Positions 18,373-26,362 of a stretch of DNA of 64,000 bases are shown here, piece after piece. The stretch lies in the NCBI RefSeq assembly GCF_009740395.1, contig NZ_WOXT01000002.1:620001-684000 (forward strand), read 5' to 3'. Both the position numbers and the translations under genes were made by a program. The stretch comes from Noviluteimonas gilva. Its GTDB lineage: Bacteria > Pseudomonadota > Gammaproteobacteria > Xanthomonadales > Xanthomonadaceae. Position 1 is the stretch's first letter; every line of letters starts with the position of its first letter. Below the pieces are notes generated by a model, which did not search any database, was not told the origin of the DNA, and saw only the letters and a list, made by a program, of their open reading frames with translations.

Positions 18373-18831
18373 CTATGGCTTCGGCTCGACAGGCATCGGA
18401 CAACGCTCCAGCGGGTAACTACTGGTGCATGGCGTAGGCGGAGGCTGATGTGTCCGAACCACGACCGAGCGTTCGTAGCCCTGACGAATCAGGCACGCCT
18501 CAATCTGCTGTCGTGCGTTGGCCAGAGTTGGAGTGACGATTGCTGTCTTCCCCAGCGTCAGGGCGCAACCATCAATAACCGATTCGTTTGCCTCCCAGAT
18601 GCAGCCATCCTCCACTACCGCGATGTCTTCGAGCGTCAAGGGTGTGAAGGTGTCCGCGGATGTTTTTTCTTCAGCTCTGGGGTAAGACGCTGGGGTCATG
18701 CATTTCAATTTGACCCAACTCGTATTGTCGTCTCCGATGTCGGCATGAACCTGGTTAGCAGCCATGTGGTACTTCGTCGTCGCCGTGCAACCGGTAAGCA
18801 ACGTCATTGCGAGAACGGCTAGAAATCGCAT
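18373..18831 (-). CDS. Hypothetical lipoprotein
   Basis: A 152-residue protein with a lipoprotein signal (MRFLAVLAMTLLTGC; lipobox LLTGC, lipid Cys15). The ATG at 18831 follows GAAGGGGACAG, a good ribosome site, whereas a TTG at 18846 lies inside that site. Six further cysteines are in the mature part. Family unknown. Confidence 0.7.
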   Translation of the reverse strand: MRFLAVLAMTLLTGCTATTKYHMAANQVHADIGDDNTSWVKLKCMTPASYPRAEEKTSADTFTPLTLEDIAVVEDGCIWEANESVIDGCALTLGKTAIVTPTLANARQQIEACLIRQGYERSVVVRTHQPPPTPCTSSYPLERCPMPVEPKP

Positions 18832-18876
18832 GTCTGTCCCCTTCAACCTGCGCCAAACTTTAGCAGGCAGCCGCTA

Positions 18877-18940
18877 ATGTCCGCTTTTGGCGATAGCGGA
18901 CATACCGGCTCAGTGGATGCTTTCGACCCAAAGCGGTCAT
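18877..18940. repeat. REP-like inverted pair (site c)
   Basis: Type A copy at 18877-18903 (ATGTCCGCTTTTGGCGATAG then CGGACAT) and an inverted copy of the same unit at 18915-18940 (GCTTTCGACCCAAAGCGGTC). The two face each other with about ten bases between them, as in a BIME. Confidence 0.7.
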
Positions 18941-19008
18941 GTTGTAGCCTCACTGGCGCCCCAGTTGCCGTCACCAATGCGTCCGCCATATCGGGAGTTG
19001 CCGAGCCC

Positions 19009-19341
19009 ATGCAAGATGTCGACGAGAAAGTCAGCCGCCGCCAGGCCCTTGAGTTCTACTTGATGCGAGGACTATGGGGTGAAGTGCATCCGCAATTGAG
19101 GCAGGCGTCCATCGAGGCCGATCGCGCGACCAGAACGGTGCGCGTTCGATTCGAATATGACGGAGAGCCATCACTGGATGCGCTTGAATGTGGTTCTTGC
19201 GCCGCGAGCGAGGTCTTTGCCTGTTTTCCCGCGACGTGGGAGCTGGACGAGCAGCATGTCGCTGCACCTCGCTCAGGCGGGCTGTCCCAGCTTGAGTACC
19301 TCGTCTATCTGCGTTGGGAGCCGGAACGTTACGTTGAGTAA
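19009..19341 (+). CDS. Hypothetical small soluble protein
   Basis: A 110-residue acidic protein starting MQDVDEKVSRRQALEFYLMR, with no signal peptide or membrane helix. GGGAG lies about ten bases upstream of the start. The mix of helix then strands (VRVRFEYDGEP, YLVYLRWEPE) resembles small immunity-type proteins, but I cannot name a family. Confidence 0.6.
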   Translation: MQDVDEKVSRRQALEFYLMRGLWGEVHPQLRQASIEADRATRTVRVRFEYDGEPSLDALECGSCAASEVFACFPATWELDEQHVAAPRSGGLSQLEYLVYLRWEPERYVE

Positions 19342-19344
19342 TGA

Positions 19345-19372
19345 GTGTCCGCTTTCGACCCAAAGCGGACAT
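19345..19372. repeat. REP-like palindrome (site d)
   Basis: GTGTCCGCTTTCGACCCAAA followed by GCGGACAT. A type B single copy immediately after a stop codon. Reading frames that start in it (MSVRFRPKADI) are artefacts of the repeat. Confidence 0.7.
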
Positions 19373-19418
19373 CGTGCCGCTGCGTCCCTATGCGCTCGAA
19401 CTGGCTACGCGAGGTCTT

Positions 19419-19715
19419 ATGATTCTGTTGATGACGCCTCAAGTCCGCAACGTTGTGGCCTACGCCAACTACTTCGTGGCGGCCGGTATAGGCGCTTGGA
19501 GCCTCTACCTCATCTCAAGTCCGCTGCACCCGCTTGCTTCCGATTCGCATGGTGGCCTCCTCGCAATGTTTTCTGGGCTGTTCTTGGCGCCTGTCGCGCT
19601 TGCGATGTTCGCGTCGGGTCGACTACATCAGCGGGAATCTACGGGGGCCTGGCTCATGCAGGCGATCTCGCTTGCACTAGTGGCGGCGTTGGGTCTTTTG
19701 TTCGCGCTGCCATAG
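19419..19715 (+). CDS. Small membrane protein
   Basis: A 98-residue protein with three hydrophobic helices (about residues 12-32, 45-63 and 75-96). The frame extends upstream into repeat d, but ATG at 19419, with GAGG a few bases before it, is a more natural start than one inside the repeat. Family unknown. Confidence 0.55.
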   Translation: MILLMTPQVRNVVAYANYFVAAGIGAWSLYLISSPLHPLASDSHGGLLAMFSGLFLAPVALAMFASGRLHQRESTGAWLMQAISLALVAALGLLFALP

Positions 19716-19806
19716 CGGCAAGCCGTCGAACGTCGGGCTGTTTCAGGGGGTTAACGCGTGGCCGGCACAAACCGGAGCGCGACACCATCATTGGCGCGCC
19801 GCAGGA

Positions 19807-19857
19807 AGCCGATCGTTTTCGCTACGGCAGCGTCCGCCTTCTACCCATAGCGGACAT
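19807..19857. repeat. REP-like palindrome with extended arm (site e)
   Basis: AGCCGATCGTTTTCGCTA followed by the palindrome GTCCGCCTTCTACCCATAGC and GGACAT. It is nearly identical to site a at 14018 over about 50 bases. Confidence 0.65.
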
Positions 19858-19934
19858 TCGACCTGCGCTCTGTCGGCACCTTTGACCTGGGCACCGGTCC
19901 GGTACAGTAACTGGCGACGGCAAGGGACATCACC

Positions 19935-20414
19935 ATGCAACGGTTGTATCGATTGACCGCCCTGGCTCTCGTGCTGGCGCTGACGCCCTGGAGCCCTCCC
20001 GCCGTAGCTGTGGATACGACCGTGTACGTTTTGAACGGATCACCGCTCGACGACGGAACCGCCGCAGTGCTGGACTTCGACGACGACACGCTGATGGTGT
20101 CGGGCGATCTTTTCTCGCTCTCGCCGTGTGCCACAAGTTGGCTTGTCTGCATCAAGTCTGACTACATGACCGTGGTCGTTCCGCGCACGACCCAAGCATC
20201 GAGTCATTGGACAGCAGAAGGGTTTGACTTCCACTACGTCAGAGATTCCAAGCTGCGAGTCGGCGGTGCGAGCACTGAAGTTCGCGAGATCCGGTCCCCG
20301 CAAGGCAGCGGTGAGTTCGCGTTTTTCGTGAGCCGAACGGGTGTGTTGGTCGCGTGGAGGCACACCTACAAGACCATGACCGGCGATCTCGAAACGTACG
20401 AATACAAAATGTAG
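19935..20414 (+). CDS. Hypothetical secreted protein
   Basis: A 159-residue protein with a Sec signal (MQRLYRLTALALVLALTPW, cleavage near AVA-V at residue 26). The mature region looks beta-rich and contains two cysteines that could form a disulfide. I do not recognise the family. Flanked on both sides by REP-like repeats. Confidence 0.65.
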   Translation: MQRLYRLTALALVLALTPWSPPAVAVDTTVYVLNGSPLDDGTAAVLDFDDDTLMVSGDLFSLSPCATSWLVCIKSDYMTVVVPRTTQASSHWTAEGFDFHYVRDSKLRVGGASTEVREIRSPQGSGEFAFFVSRTGVLVAWRHTYKTMTGDLETYEYKM

Positions 20415-20420
20415 TTGAGG

Positions 20421-20484
20421 ATGTCCGCTTGTGGCCGATAGCGGACATTGGGACGGGTGACTGCTTCCGACCCAAAGCGGACAT
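20421..20484. repeat. REP-like inverted pair (site f)
   Basis: Type A copy at 20421-20448 (perfect ATGTCCGCT...AGCGGACAT palindrome around TGTGGCCGAT) and an inverted copy at 20458-20484 (TTCCGACCCAAAGCGGACAT). It begins six bases after the stop codon of the secreted-protein gene, so in transcripts it would form a 3' hairpin pair. Confidence 0.75.
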
Positions 20485-20575
20485 CGCTCGATGCGCGCTG
20501 TGCCCTGCGTCCCCCTCTTGCTTGTTGGCAAGACCCCGCGCCGATAAGCTCAGATCAAATCTGGAGCTTGGCGCC

Positions 20576-20992
20576 GTGGACCGAGTGCTTTCCGGCAATG
20601 CCAAAACATCGCTATCCCTTGGTCAGCAAGCTCGGCGAGTGCTGTTGGCCGCAGTTGTTGCTTGCCTGTTGCTGCTGCCCGGCGTGCTGACCGCGCTGGT
20701 TTGGACGCCCGTAAACTTCCTCGTTGCACTCGGAGCCATTGCGCTGACCATCGCATCGGCAGTCTGGCTGCCCCAGGCGCGGTGGCCGTTCGCACTCCTG
20801 GGCGCAGCCTTGGTGGGCATCCCGCCATATCCAAACTGGCTCTGGTACGACGAGAACGGCTTGGTGTTCCGCATTGGGGCCTCGCTTACCGACGAGAGTC
20901 CACTCCGCTACCTTTGGTTGGTGCTTCCAGCCCTCGCTCTTTTTGTGGTCCTGCACATCCTGGTTTCCACACTGCGCCGTGTCCGAGAATGA
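20576..20992 (+). CDS. Small membrane protein
   Basis: A 138-residue protein with four predicted helices, two close together at about residues 22-55. The GTG at 20576 is chosen because GGAG lies about nine bases upstream and because the frame before it runs through repeat f. Family unknown. Confidence 0.5.
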   Translation: MDRVLSGNAKTSLSLGQQARRVLLAAVVACLLLLPGVLTALVWTPVNFLVALGAIALTIASAVWLPQARWPFALLGAALVGIPPYPNWLWYDENGLVFRIGASLTDESPLRYLWLVLPALALFVVLHILVSTLRRVRE

Positions 20993-21016
20993 CCGCTTCT
21001 GGCCGAAAGCGGACGT
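20989..21016. repeat. REP-like palindrome (site g)
   Basis: ATGACCGCTTCTGGCCGAAA followed by GCGGACGT, a type A copy with one changed base in each arm. It overlaps the stop codon of the gene before it. Confidence 0.6.
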
Positions 21017-21029
21017 CCTAATCAGCGCT

Positions 21030-21266
21030 TCAATCGGCTTCTGTGTCTCGCTCGCAAAACGCGAACAACACGCCGCCCAAGATCAACAACGGCAGCGCTA
21101 GTAAGAGGAAGGCGAGGATCGCGATGCCCCCGAGCATGCCTCCGGCATCCGGAGACTCACCGCCCGGGAAGACGAGCGTCAGCACGAATAGGCCCGCCGA
21201 AAGCGCCAGGATCAACAGCCCGGTTCCGGTCACCAGCCATGCCATCGCTTCGCGGGGGTTGCGCAT
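21030..21266 (-). CDS. Small two-helix membrane protein
   Basis: A 78-residue protein with two membrane helices separated by a glycine/acid loop (FPGGESPDAGGM). The start is uncertain: ATG 21266, ATG 21245 and an upstream TTG are all possible and none has a clear ribosome site. Function unknown. Confidence 0.5.
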   Translation of the reverse strand: MRNPREAMAWLVTGTGLLILALSAGLFVLTLVFPGGESPDAGGMLGGIAILAFLLLALPLLILGGVLFAFCERDTEAD

Positions 21267-21310
21267 GCGCGAGAGTCTGCACGGCACACTGGGCAGGGTC
21301 AAAGGACTGG

Positions 21311-21338
21311 ATGGCCGCTATCGACCCAAAGCGGACAT
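21311..21338. repeat. REP-like palindrome (site h)
   Basis: ATGGCCGCTATCGACCCAAA followed by GCGGACAT. A type B copy with a mismatch in the left arm. Confidence 0.6.
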
Positions 21339-21384
21339 TTTGAATGCATGACAAACTGCTTCGGAAGCGGCAACGGGGGAAGGC

Positions 21385-21755
21385 ATGCTTGGTAGATCGT
21401 GCGTAATGACGGGGCTAGCTTGTCTTCTCGTGGCGCAGTCGAGTTGTGCGCACGCTCCCGCGAGTGACCCGCTGCTCGATCGCTTGCGACAGAGCTTCGG
21501 CGCCTTCGCGCATTGCCGGTCGGGGCTCCCACCGACGCCCGCTGCCCGAGTGATGCACCACGGCTCGTGGGCTTGAAGAAGACCCAGATCCGAAATGCAC
21601 TTGGTGCGCCCGACATGGACGTGGGCGAGACCTGGACTTACTTTTTTTCCAGTCCGATTCCCGCAGAGCAGAGAGGGGGCGGCCATCCGGAGTTGAGCTT
21701 TACGTTCGACCCTCGCAAGCAAGTAGCGAGCGTCACCTGCTACTACTCCGAGTGA
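21385..21755 (+). pseudogene. Frameshifted small exported protein gene
   Basis: The first frame (from ATG 21385, with GGGGAAGG just upstream) encodes a signal peptide and RLRQSFGAFAHCR, then loses sense and stops at 21576. The second frame, offset by one, continues with VGAPTDARCPSDAPRLVGL and a conserved-looking C-terminus that ends at 21755. Adding a single G near 21516-21520 joins them into one protein of about 123 residues. Either the gene is broken or the base is an assembly error. The fused product would be a small periplasmic protein of unknown function. Confidence 0.6.
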
Positions 21756-21779
21756 GTCGCATGTGGGCAGCTTCCGGGG

Positions 21780-22595
21780 TCACCGAACCGCAGGTCCGCT
21801 CGCGTCGATGATGTCCGGAAGCGCCCAGGCGCCCTGCAGGCGCGCGTATTCCGCGCGCGGCAGGAGGACGAACACGGGATGCTTCGAGGGAACCAGCCAC
21901 GCGAACATTTCGTCCATGGCGGGTTCCGCCATCGCCGTGCATCCTGCCGTGGCTTCGCCCGGCGCATTCCACAGGTGCGCGAAGATGCAGCTGCCGGCGC
22001 CGGGGCGCGCGTTCGGGTTGTGTTCGATCACCAACCCGCGGCGATAACGCATGTCGCCATCGGCGTGCAGGTCGCGGCGCATCGGTTCGGTCGACCCCTC
22101 GACCGCGTTCGTGCCCACCTCGGCCGCACTGACGATGCGGTTGTAGAGCGGCGAGTCCGGCACGTCGATGCAGTAGTCATCGGCCTGCATCGCGAGATAG
22201 GGCATGGCGGTGGCGGCCGCGGGGGCGTAGCCGAACGCGCTCCCCAACGCGAACACGCCTGCCGGGGAGCGGCCATCGCCTTCGTGCTTGGTGGGGCCCG
22301 GGCCTTCTTGCAGCGGATGAAGGCCAAGACCCCAGGCGCTTCCCGCGCGCCCCACGGTCACGGCCGTCGTTGCGCCTGTCTGGCGCCAGCGCGTCGATCC
22401 GGCATCGCGTTCGAAACGCCGCAATTCGCCGCCGGTCGCGTCCCAGCCGCTCGTGGTGACGACCACCATCTGCTCGGCACTCTGCCAGGCCGGCGCCTGT
22501 CGCGTACCCACGATCGAGCAAGACGCCCCCAGCAACAGCAGCAGGGCCAGCGCCGCGCGTGCGGAGCGCAGGGCGCGCGGTACGTTGGATGTCAT
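21780..22595 (-). CDS. L,D-transpeptidase (YkuD-like) family protein
   Basis: A 271-residue exported protein. The N-terminus is a hydrophobic signal ending at GASCS (possible but imperfect lipobox, Cys26). The catalytic part has KHEGDGRSPAG at 103-113, CIFAHLW (His207) and TAGCTAM (Cys219), the His/Cys pattern of L,D-transpeptidases that cross-link peptidoglycan or anchor proteins to it in the periplasm. A divergent gene starts at 22824, so the 230 bases between them should hold both promoters. Confidence 0.8.
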   Translation of the reverse strand: MTSNVPRALRSARAALALLLLLGASCSIVGTRQAPAWQSAEQMVVVTTSGWDATGGELRRFERDAGSTRWRQTGATTAVTVGRAGSAWGLGLHPLQEGPGPTKHEGDGRSPAGVFALGSAFGYAPAAATAMPYLAMQADDYCIDVPDSPLYNRIVSAAEVGTNAVEGSTEPMRRDLHADGDMRYRRGLVIEHNPNARPGAGSCIFAHLWNAPGEATAGCTAMAEPAMDEMFAWLVPSKHPVFVLLPRAEYARLQGAWALPDIIDASGPAVR

Positions 22596-22823
22596 TGCGA
22601 TTCCCTCGACTGTCGCGTGGCGTGGATCAGGCGATATACGTCGCTGCAGCACATGTGGCTCAGTCGCTGTATAGCCCTTGGATTGCCGCGGAGCAAGGCG
22701 GCGGACGAGAGGTGACCGACGGTAGGGTCGCGAGCGCACCGCGAGCCGGTGTAACGTCCGCATCGCAGTACAGATTGCGCATGCGCAAGGGTGGGGAGTG
22801 CGCCAGGACAAGGAGGATCGTGC

Positions 22824-23219
22824 GTGAAAGCGATGCAGACAGAAATTCCGGCGTTCCTGGTAGACCTCGAGGACGCCTTCAACAGGGCCATGATCTCCAA
22901 TGACGTGGAGCAGATCTCGCGTTGCGTCACGGACGATTGGATCCTGGTAACACCGGAGGCCGGCCCAATTCCTCGCTCTCGCATCCTCGACGTCATCGGC
23001 TCCGGGCTTTTGAGCCATGCCACGATGACAAAAGTTCCAACGCATGCGTGTGTCATCGGGGACATGGCCTGGGTCACTGGTCGCGGACAGAACACCGGCA
23101 CTTTCAACAGGCAGCCCATGCAGGCCGATGAGTACATCACCGACATCTACCGCAAAGTAGATGGACAGTGGCGCTGCATGCTGACGCATCTCACGCCGGT
23201 TGGTGGGAGCAACAGGTGA
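22824..23219 (+). CDS. SnoaL-like/NTF2-fold protein (DUF4440 type)
   Basis: A 131-residue soluble protein with the NTF2/SnoaL pattern: a helix (DLEDAFNRAMISNDVEQISR), then DDWILVTPEAG, and a C-terminal strand pair with DIYRKVDGQWRCMLTHLTPV. Such proteins bind small ligands or act as isomerases; the role here is unknown. GTG at 22824 is chosen because AAGGAGG at 22810-22816 sits seven bases before it; ATG at 22833 would be too far. Confidence 0.75.
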   Translation: MKAMQTEIPAFLVDLEDAFNRAMISNDVEQISRCVTDDWILVTPEAGPIPRSRILDVIGSGLLSHATMTKVPTHACVIGDMAWVTGRGQNTGTFNRQPMQADEYITDIYRKVDGQWRCMLTHLTPVGGSNR

Positions 23220-23334
23220 CGTGAGATGAGGAAACTCGCTTCGGGGTCACTGTTTTCGTTGCGTTGCCAATGTTTGTGATCGGTCTGGTTCTGGTTTCAT
23301 TCTCGGCGTGTAGGCGGAGACCCCAAGAGTCGTA

Positions 23335-23362
23335 GATGTCCGCTGTTGGCCGATAGCGGTCA
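23335..23362. repeat. REP-like palindrome (site i)
   Basis: ATGTCCGCTGTTGGCCGATA followed by GCGGTCAC, a type A copy with a damaged right arm. Confidence 0.6.
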
Positions 23363-23414
23363 CTTGGAAATTGGTACCCTGACTCCCGCTTTCCCATTCT
23401 GCTGAAATAGACGC

Positions 23415-23765
23415 ATGCCAAGAATCGTCATCGCCGTCTGGATATACCTCTGCGGTCTCGTGGGCGCCGTCACCACCGGCACATTCCTGGCACGGGTTCT
23501 TTCAATGTATCCGCGCCCCGTCGAGCCTGCCGTGTCGGTTGCCTTCGCCAACATGGTTGCAAATGCGCCCACATGGCTTTGGGGAAGCGCGGCGCTGTCC
23601 GCGGCGCTGGGCATCTACTTGTGGCGCTCACGTCGGCCGTTGGAGACGCGCCTGTTCGCGGCCGCGGTGATCGCCGCCCTCAATTTGTTCCTGGCGATGT
23701 ACTTCTCGGTCGCGCTGGTCGTTTCGTACTTCTACCTGCCGAATCTTGCAAGTGGCGGCGCGTGA
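23415..23765 (+). CDS. Small membrane protein
   Basis: A 116-residue protein with three membrane helices (about residues 5-28, 50-68 and 78-108). Family unknown. It lies between two REP-like repeats like its neighbours. Confidence 0.55.
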   Translation: MPRIVIAVWIYLCGLVGAVTTGTFLARVLSMYPRPVEPAVSVAFANMVANAPTWLWGSAALSAALGIYLWRSRRPLETRLFAAAVIAALNLFLAMYFSVALVVSYFYLPNLASGGA

Positions 23766-23820
23766 TCGTTGCAGCCAAACGACCGCGCTACCCAGATGGC
23801 GGCGTCTAGCAGCGCCACAA

Positions 23821-23848
23821 ATGTCCGCTTGTGGCCGAAAGCGGACAT
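23821..23848. repeat. REP-like palindrome (site j)
   Basis: ATGTCCGCTTGTGGCCGAAA followed by GCGGACAT; a perfect nine-base-arm type A copy. It is the last copy I found in the window. Confidence 0.7.
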
Positions 23849-23901
23849 TTGAGCGTTCCATGGCCTGCACGCTCCCGACAGCCGGCACCCTGGATTCCGT
23901 C

Positions 23902-24339
23902 ATGCTTTCGCATATCCGCTGCTGCACGTTGGTCCTCATGCTGGCGACGCTCTGCGGTTGCGGCGACGCGTTGTCGTCGTCCATCGCAGACCAATTCTCG
24001 GAATCGGGGCGCAAGACCGTAGATCTCGCGTCCGCTGTTCCGGGCAATTGGAATCGCGTGTGCGTGCTCGGGCCGTACTCCACCAATGCCTCGGCCGCCG
24101 AGGCGCTCGGGTTCGACTGGCCCGCTGAAACCCTGACGGACATCGCACGCAACGACGGCATCTCAGTGCTGATTTTCGTGCAGGGCAAATCGGTGCTTCG
24201 CTATGCGGAGCACCCGCGCCGCTCCGGCGACTTCAGTAATTTGACGGGCCGCTGCTTCCCGCGCGCGAGTGCCAAGTTCGTGCAAGTGGATCGACCAGCG
24301 AAAGGCTGGCCTGGTTTGTTCCCGGCGGATGCGAAGTGA
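23902..24339 (+). CDS. Hypothetical lipoprotein
   Basis: A 145-residue protein with a signal ending in the lipobox LCGC (ATLCGCG near residue 20). ATG 23902 gives the best lipoprotein signal; an upstream ATG at 23860 would add 14 residues. The mature part is probably periplasmic and contains two further cysteines. It overlaps the next gene by four bases (GTGA), so the two are co-translated. Confidence 0.65.
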   Translation: MLSHIRCCTLVLMLATLCGCGDALSSSIADQFSESGRKTVDLASAVPGNWNRVCVLGPYSTNASAAEALGFDWPAETLTDIARNDGISVLIFVQGKSVLRYAEHPRRSGDFSNLTGRCFPRASAKFVQVDRPAKGWPGLFPADAK

Positions 24340-24668
24340 CTGCTAACGACCGTATGAGAGATCAGTTACGAAACTTGAGAGGCCAAAAGGCCAAGGACTT
24401 CTGCATCCGCCTTTGGTTCGAGCTGACGCTCGCGGGACGCGATATCTGGAGCGACCACGGCTTGGACCGCGATGCCCAATTGAACGCACTAAAGTGGCTC
24501 AATGAGATCCAGCATCGCGTCTGGGGTGCACATGCGCGCGACGATGACGAAGCGATTTCAGGGCTTCTAGCTTGTATCGTTTCCCACTGCGAACAATCGC
24601 CGATTCTCGGCGGGCACGTTCGAATCGCGCTGGACAGCGCACTGAATTCCGTTGCGCATTCGAAGTGA
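24336..24668 (+). CDS. Hypothetical helical protein
   Basis: A 110-residue soluble, all-helical protein (LRGQKAKDFCIRLWFELT, then LNALKWLNEIQHRVW). GTG at 24336 overlaps the previous stop codon. It converges on the frameshifted gene ending at 24707. I recall uncharacterised proteins of this type but no function. Confidence 0.6.
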   Translation: MTANDRMRDQLRNLRGQKAKDFCIRLWFELTLAGRDIWSDHGLDRDAQLNALKWLNEIQHRVWGAHARDDDEAISGLLACIVSHCEQSPILGGHVRIALDSALNSVAHSK

Positions 24669-24706
24669 TCGAGGGCCCGCACCGGCCGATAGCGTAAAGC
24701 TGGTCG

Positions 24707-25317
24707 TCAGATCGCTCGCACTTCGGCATCGCGAACCCGGAAGTAGCCCAGCACGCAGTGCGGATTGCGCAGCGCGAACTGGATGTGCGTCTCTTGATGG
24801 AAAGCTGACGAGTCCGAAACAGCGTCGCCTTGCGGAAAGTAAGAGCGAACCGCGTCGTAGGGCGGCTTGCCCAACGACTTTCGCATGGCGTGGATGTGGT
24901 TGATGACCTGCCGATCCAACTTGCGGAGGATGTCGTCCTTGCCCAATTGATTGGGGCTGGGGCCGTTCTTTTGAAGCGTTTGCCCTGGGCTTTGAGGTCG
25001 TTTATGGCCTCGGAGTACTCAAGACGCCCTTCAGATGTTGCCAGGTCCAGCCAACGGTGGACCCGGACCACCGCGCCGATCACCGCGGCCGTTTTTATCG
25101 CGCCCTTACTCAATATCGGATGCTCGTTGGCGGCTTGCGCGAAAAGGAGTGCGCGCTTCCAGTCATCCTCGAAAAAGTAGGCACCCGTCCCTAACCAGTC
25201 GTAGGGGTTCTTGCTCTCTTTGACATCGATCGTTTCCTCGCCGGAGGCGAGCAACATGTCGCGCACGCTTTCGTCGCAGCCGTGGTAGGCCACGAGCAGA
25301 TGACCGGGGCGATCCAT
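24707..25317 (-). pseudogene. Frameshifted gene, ADP-ribosyltransferase-like N-terminus
   Basis: The first 120 residues (from ATG 25317) read VAYHGCDESVRDMLL, then SKNPYDWLGTGAYFFED. The invariant YHG and GAYF are placed like the His and Tyr of H-Y-E ADP-ribosyltransferases; the fold is my inference. After GKRFK the frame is lost at an A-run (T-run on the plus strand, 24969-24972). One extra A would restore a continuous protein ending in NPHCVLGYFRVRDAEVRAI, about 203 residues. The start overlaps the stop of the upstream gene (TGATG), so it is translationally coupled to the H1-tail protein. This could be a dead gene, an assembly error or a real slip site. Confidence 0.6.
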
Positions 25318-25739
25318 CAGGCCTTCCTGGCGGCAGCTTTCTTGGCGGTCTTCTTCGTAACCTTCTTGGCTGCCTTGGTGGCGGCTTTCTTCGCCACCTT
25401 CCTGGAGGTGCCAAGCCCGCTTGGCGCGCGCGTTGTCGCAGCCTTCCTGACCGCAGCCACGCGCGCTTGGGTGGCTGCTTTGTCGATGGTCAGCTGACCG
25501 GTCAACGGATCTTTGGCGATGACGACGGTGACGTATTTCACGCCTTGAGAATAGCGCCAGACCGGGGCATCCGCTAGCTTGCGCTCGGCACCGCGATCGC
25601 CGATCTCGTGCAGAGCGTGGCTGTTTTCCTTAGTCATCTGTGCGATCAGATCCTCGATCGGGTATCCCGGTGCCAGCGAGTCTTCGCCTCTCGGGTGCCC
25701 CTTGCCCGGGCGCTCAACTCCGTGTCTCTGAAGCGTCAA
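25317..25739 (-). CDS. Coupled small protein with histone-H1-like tail
   Basis: About 140 residues. The segment YPIEDLIAQMTKENSH resembles the toxin-binding part of MazE-type antitoxins (LLAxxTPENxH); this is only a resemblance. Residues 100-140 are a Lys/Ala tail (KKAATKAAKKVTKKTAKKA) like histone H1 and likely bind DNA. Start is uncertain: TTG 25739 follows the previous stop almost directly, while ATG 25637 would cut the MazE-like stretch. Its stop overlaps the start of the ADP-ribosyltransferase-like gene by one base, an arrangement common in antitoxin-toxin pairs. Confidence 0.55.
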   Translation of the reverse strand: MTLQRHGVERPGKGHPRGEDSLAPGYPIEDLIAQMTKENSHALHEIGDRGAERKLADAPVWRYSQGVKYVTVVIAKDPLTGQLTIDKAATQARVAAVRKAATTRAPSGLGTSRKVAKKAATKAAKKVTKKTAKKAAARKA

Positions 25740-25740
25740 C

Positions 25741-26082
25741 TCAGAGCGCCCGCTTCTGCCGCATCGGCATTTGCGATTGCCCAATCCTGGCCGCAATCGT
25801 GGAGAGCCGCTTCCTCGCTTTAGCCGAACGCGAAGCCTTCGCAGGTTCCTCCGCGCAATACGTAGCCCCAAGAATCGTATCGATCTCCTTCGACAGACTG
25901 GAAAAACACCAACTCAACGCAGTCGGGCGGAGTTTCGCCTCGTAGTCGCTGGCCTTGGAACCAGGCTCGGTGAGGTGCGCCATCATGCGCAGGAAGTAGG
26001 CCATCTCCACGAGCGCGATGTGCGCTTGCTCGGGGATCGTATAGACAGTGGGGGCAGGGCGCGTGTCGTCTACTTTGGACAT
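25741..26082 (-). CDS. XAC0095-like small protein
   Basis: A 113-residue protein reading TVYTIPEQAHIALVEMAYFL then LRPTALSWCFSSLSKEID, which matches my memory of the XAC0095-like family confined to Xanthomonadales. Its function is unknown. The C-terminus is Lys/Arg-rich. It is the first gene of a tight three-gene run with the H1-tail and ADP-ribosyltransferase-like genes. Confidence 0.5.
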   Translation of the reverse strand: MSKVDDTRPAPTVYTIPEQAHIALVEMAYFLRMMAHLTEPGSKASDYEAKLRPTALSWCFSSLSKEIDTILGATYCAEEPAKASRSAKARKRLSTIAARIGQSQMPMRQKRAL

Positions 26083-26362
26083 GACAGTCTCCTCGGACGG
26101 GAAATGACTTGCGCCGCGCGTGCGGCGCAAGAGTGTCGGGAGGTAGAAAGCCGCGCTTCGACCAATGCGGTGGACGTATTCCCTCGCGAACGAGGTCTTG
26201 TATTGGTCCCCTCCCGACGCAGAGGACATGCGTTGCGACTATGTCGTTGATGCTGGTCGAAGCGAAGCCTTCTAACCTCGCATCGCCATCGTGACCGTCG
26301 AGAGGTGCGCAACGTAATCAGACGCGCGCGCAACGCGCGTCCGACGAATCACCACCGTTGCA

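Noticed and set aside
19341-19418. N-terminal extension MSVRFRPKAD of the small membrane gene
   Set aside because: It is encoded by the REP-like palindrome and recurs in unrelated frames; a start after the repeat is more likely.
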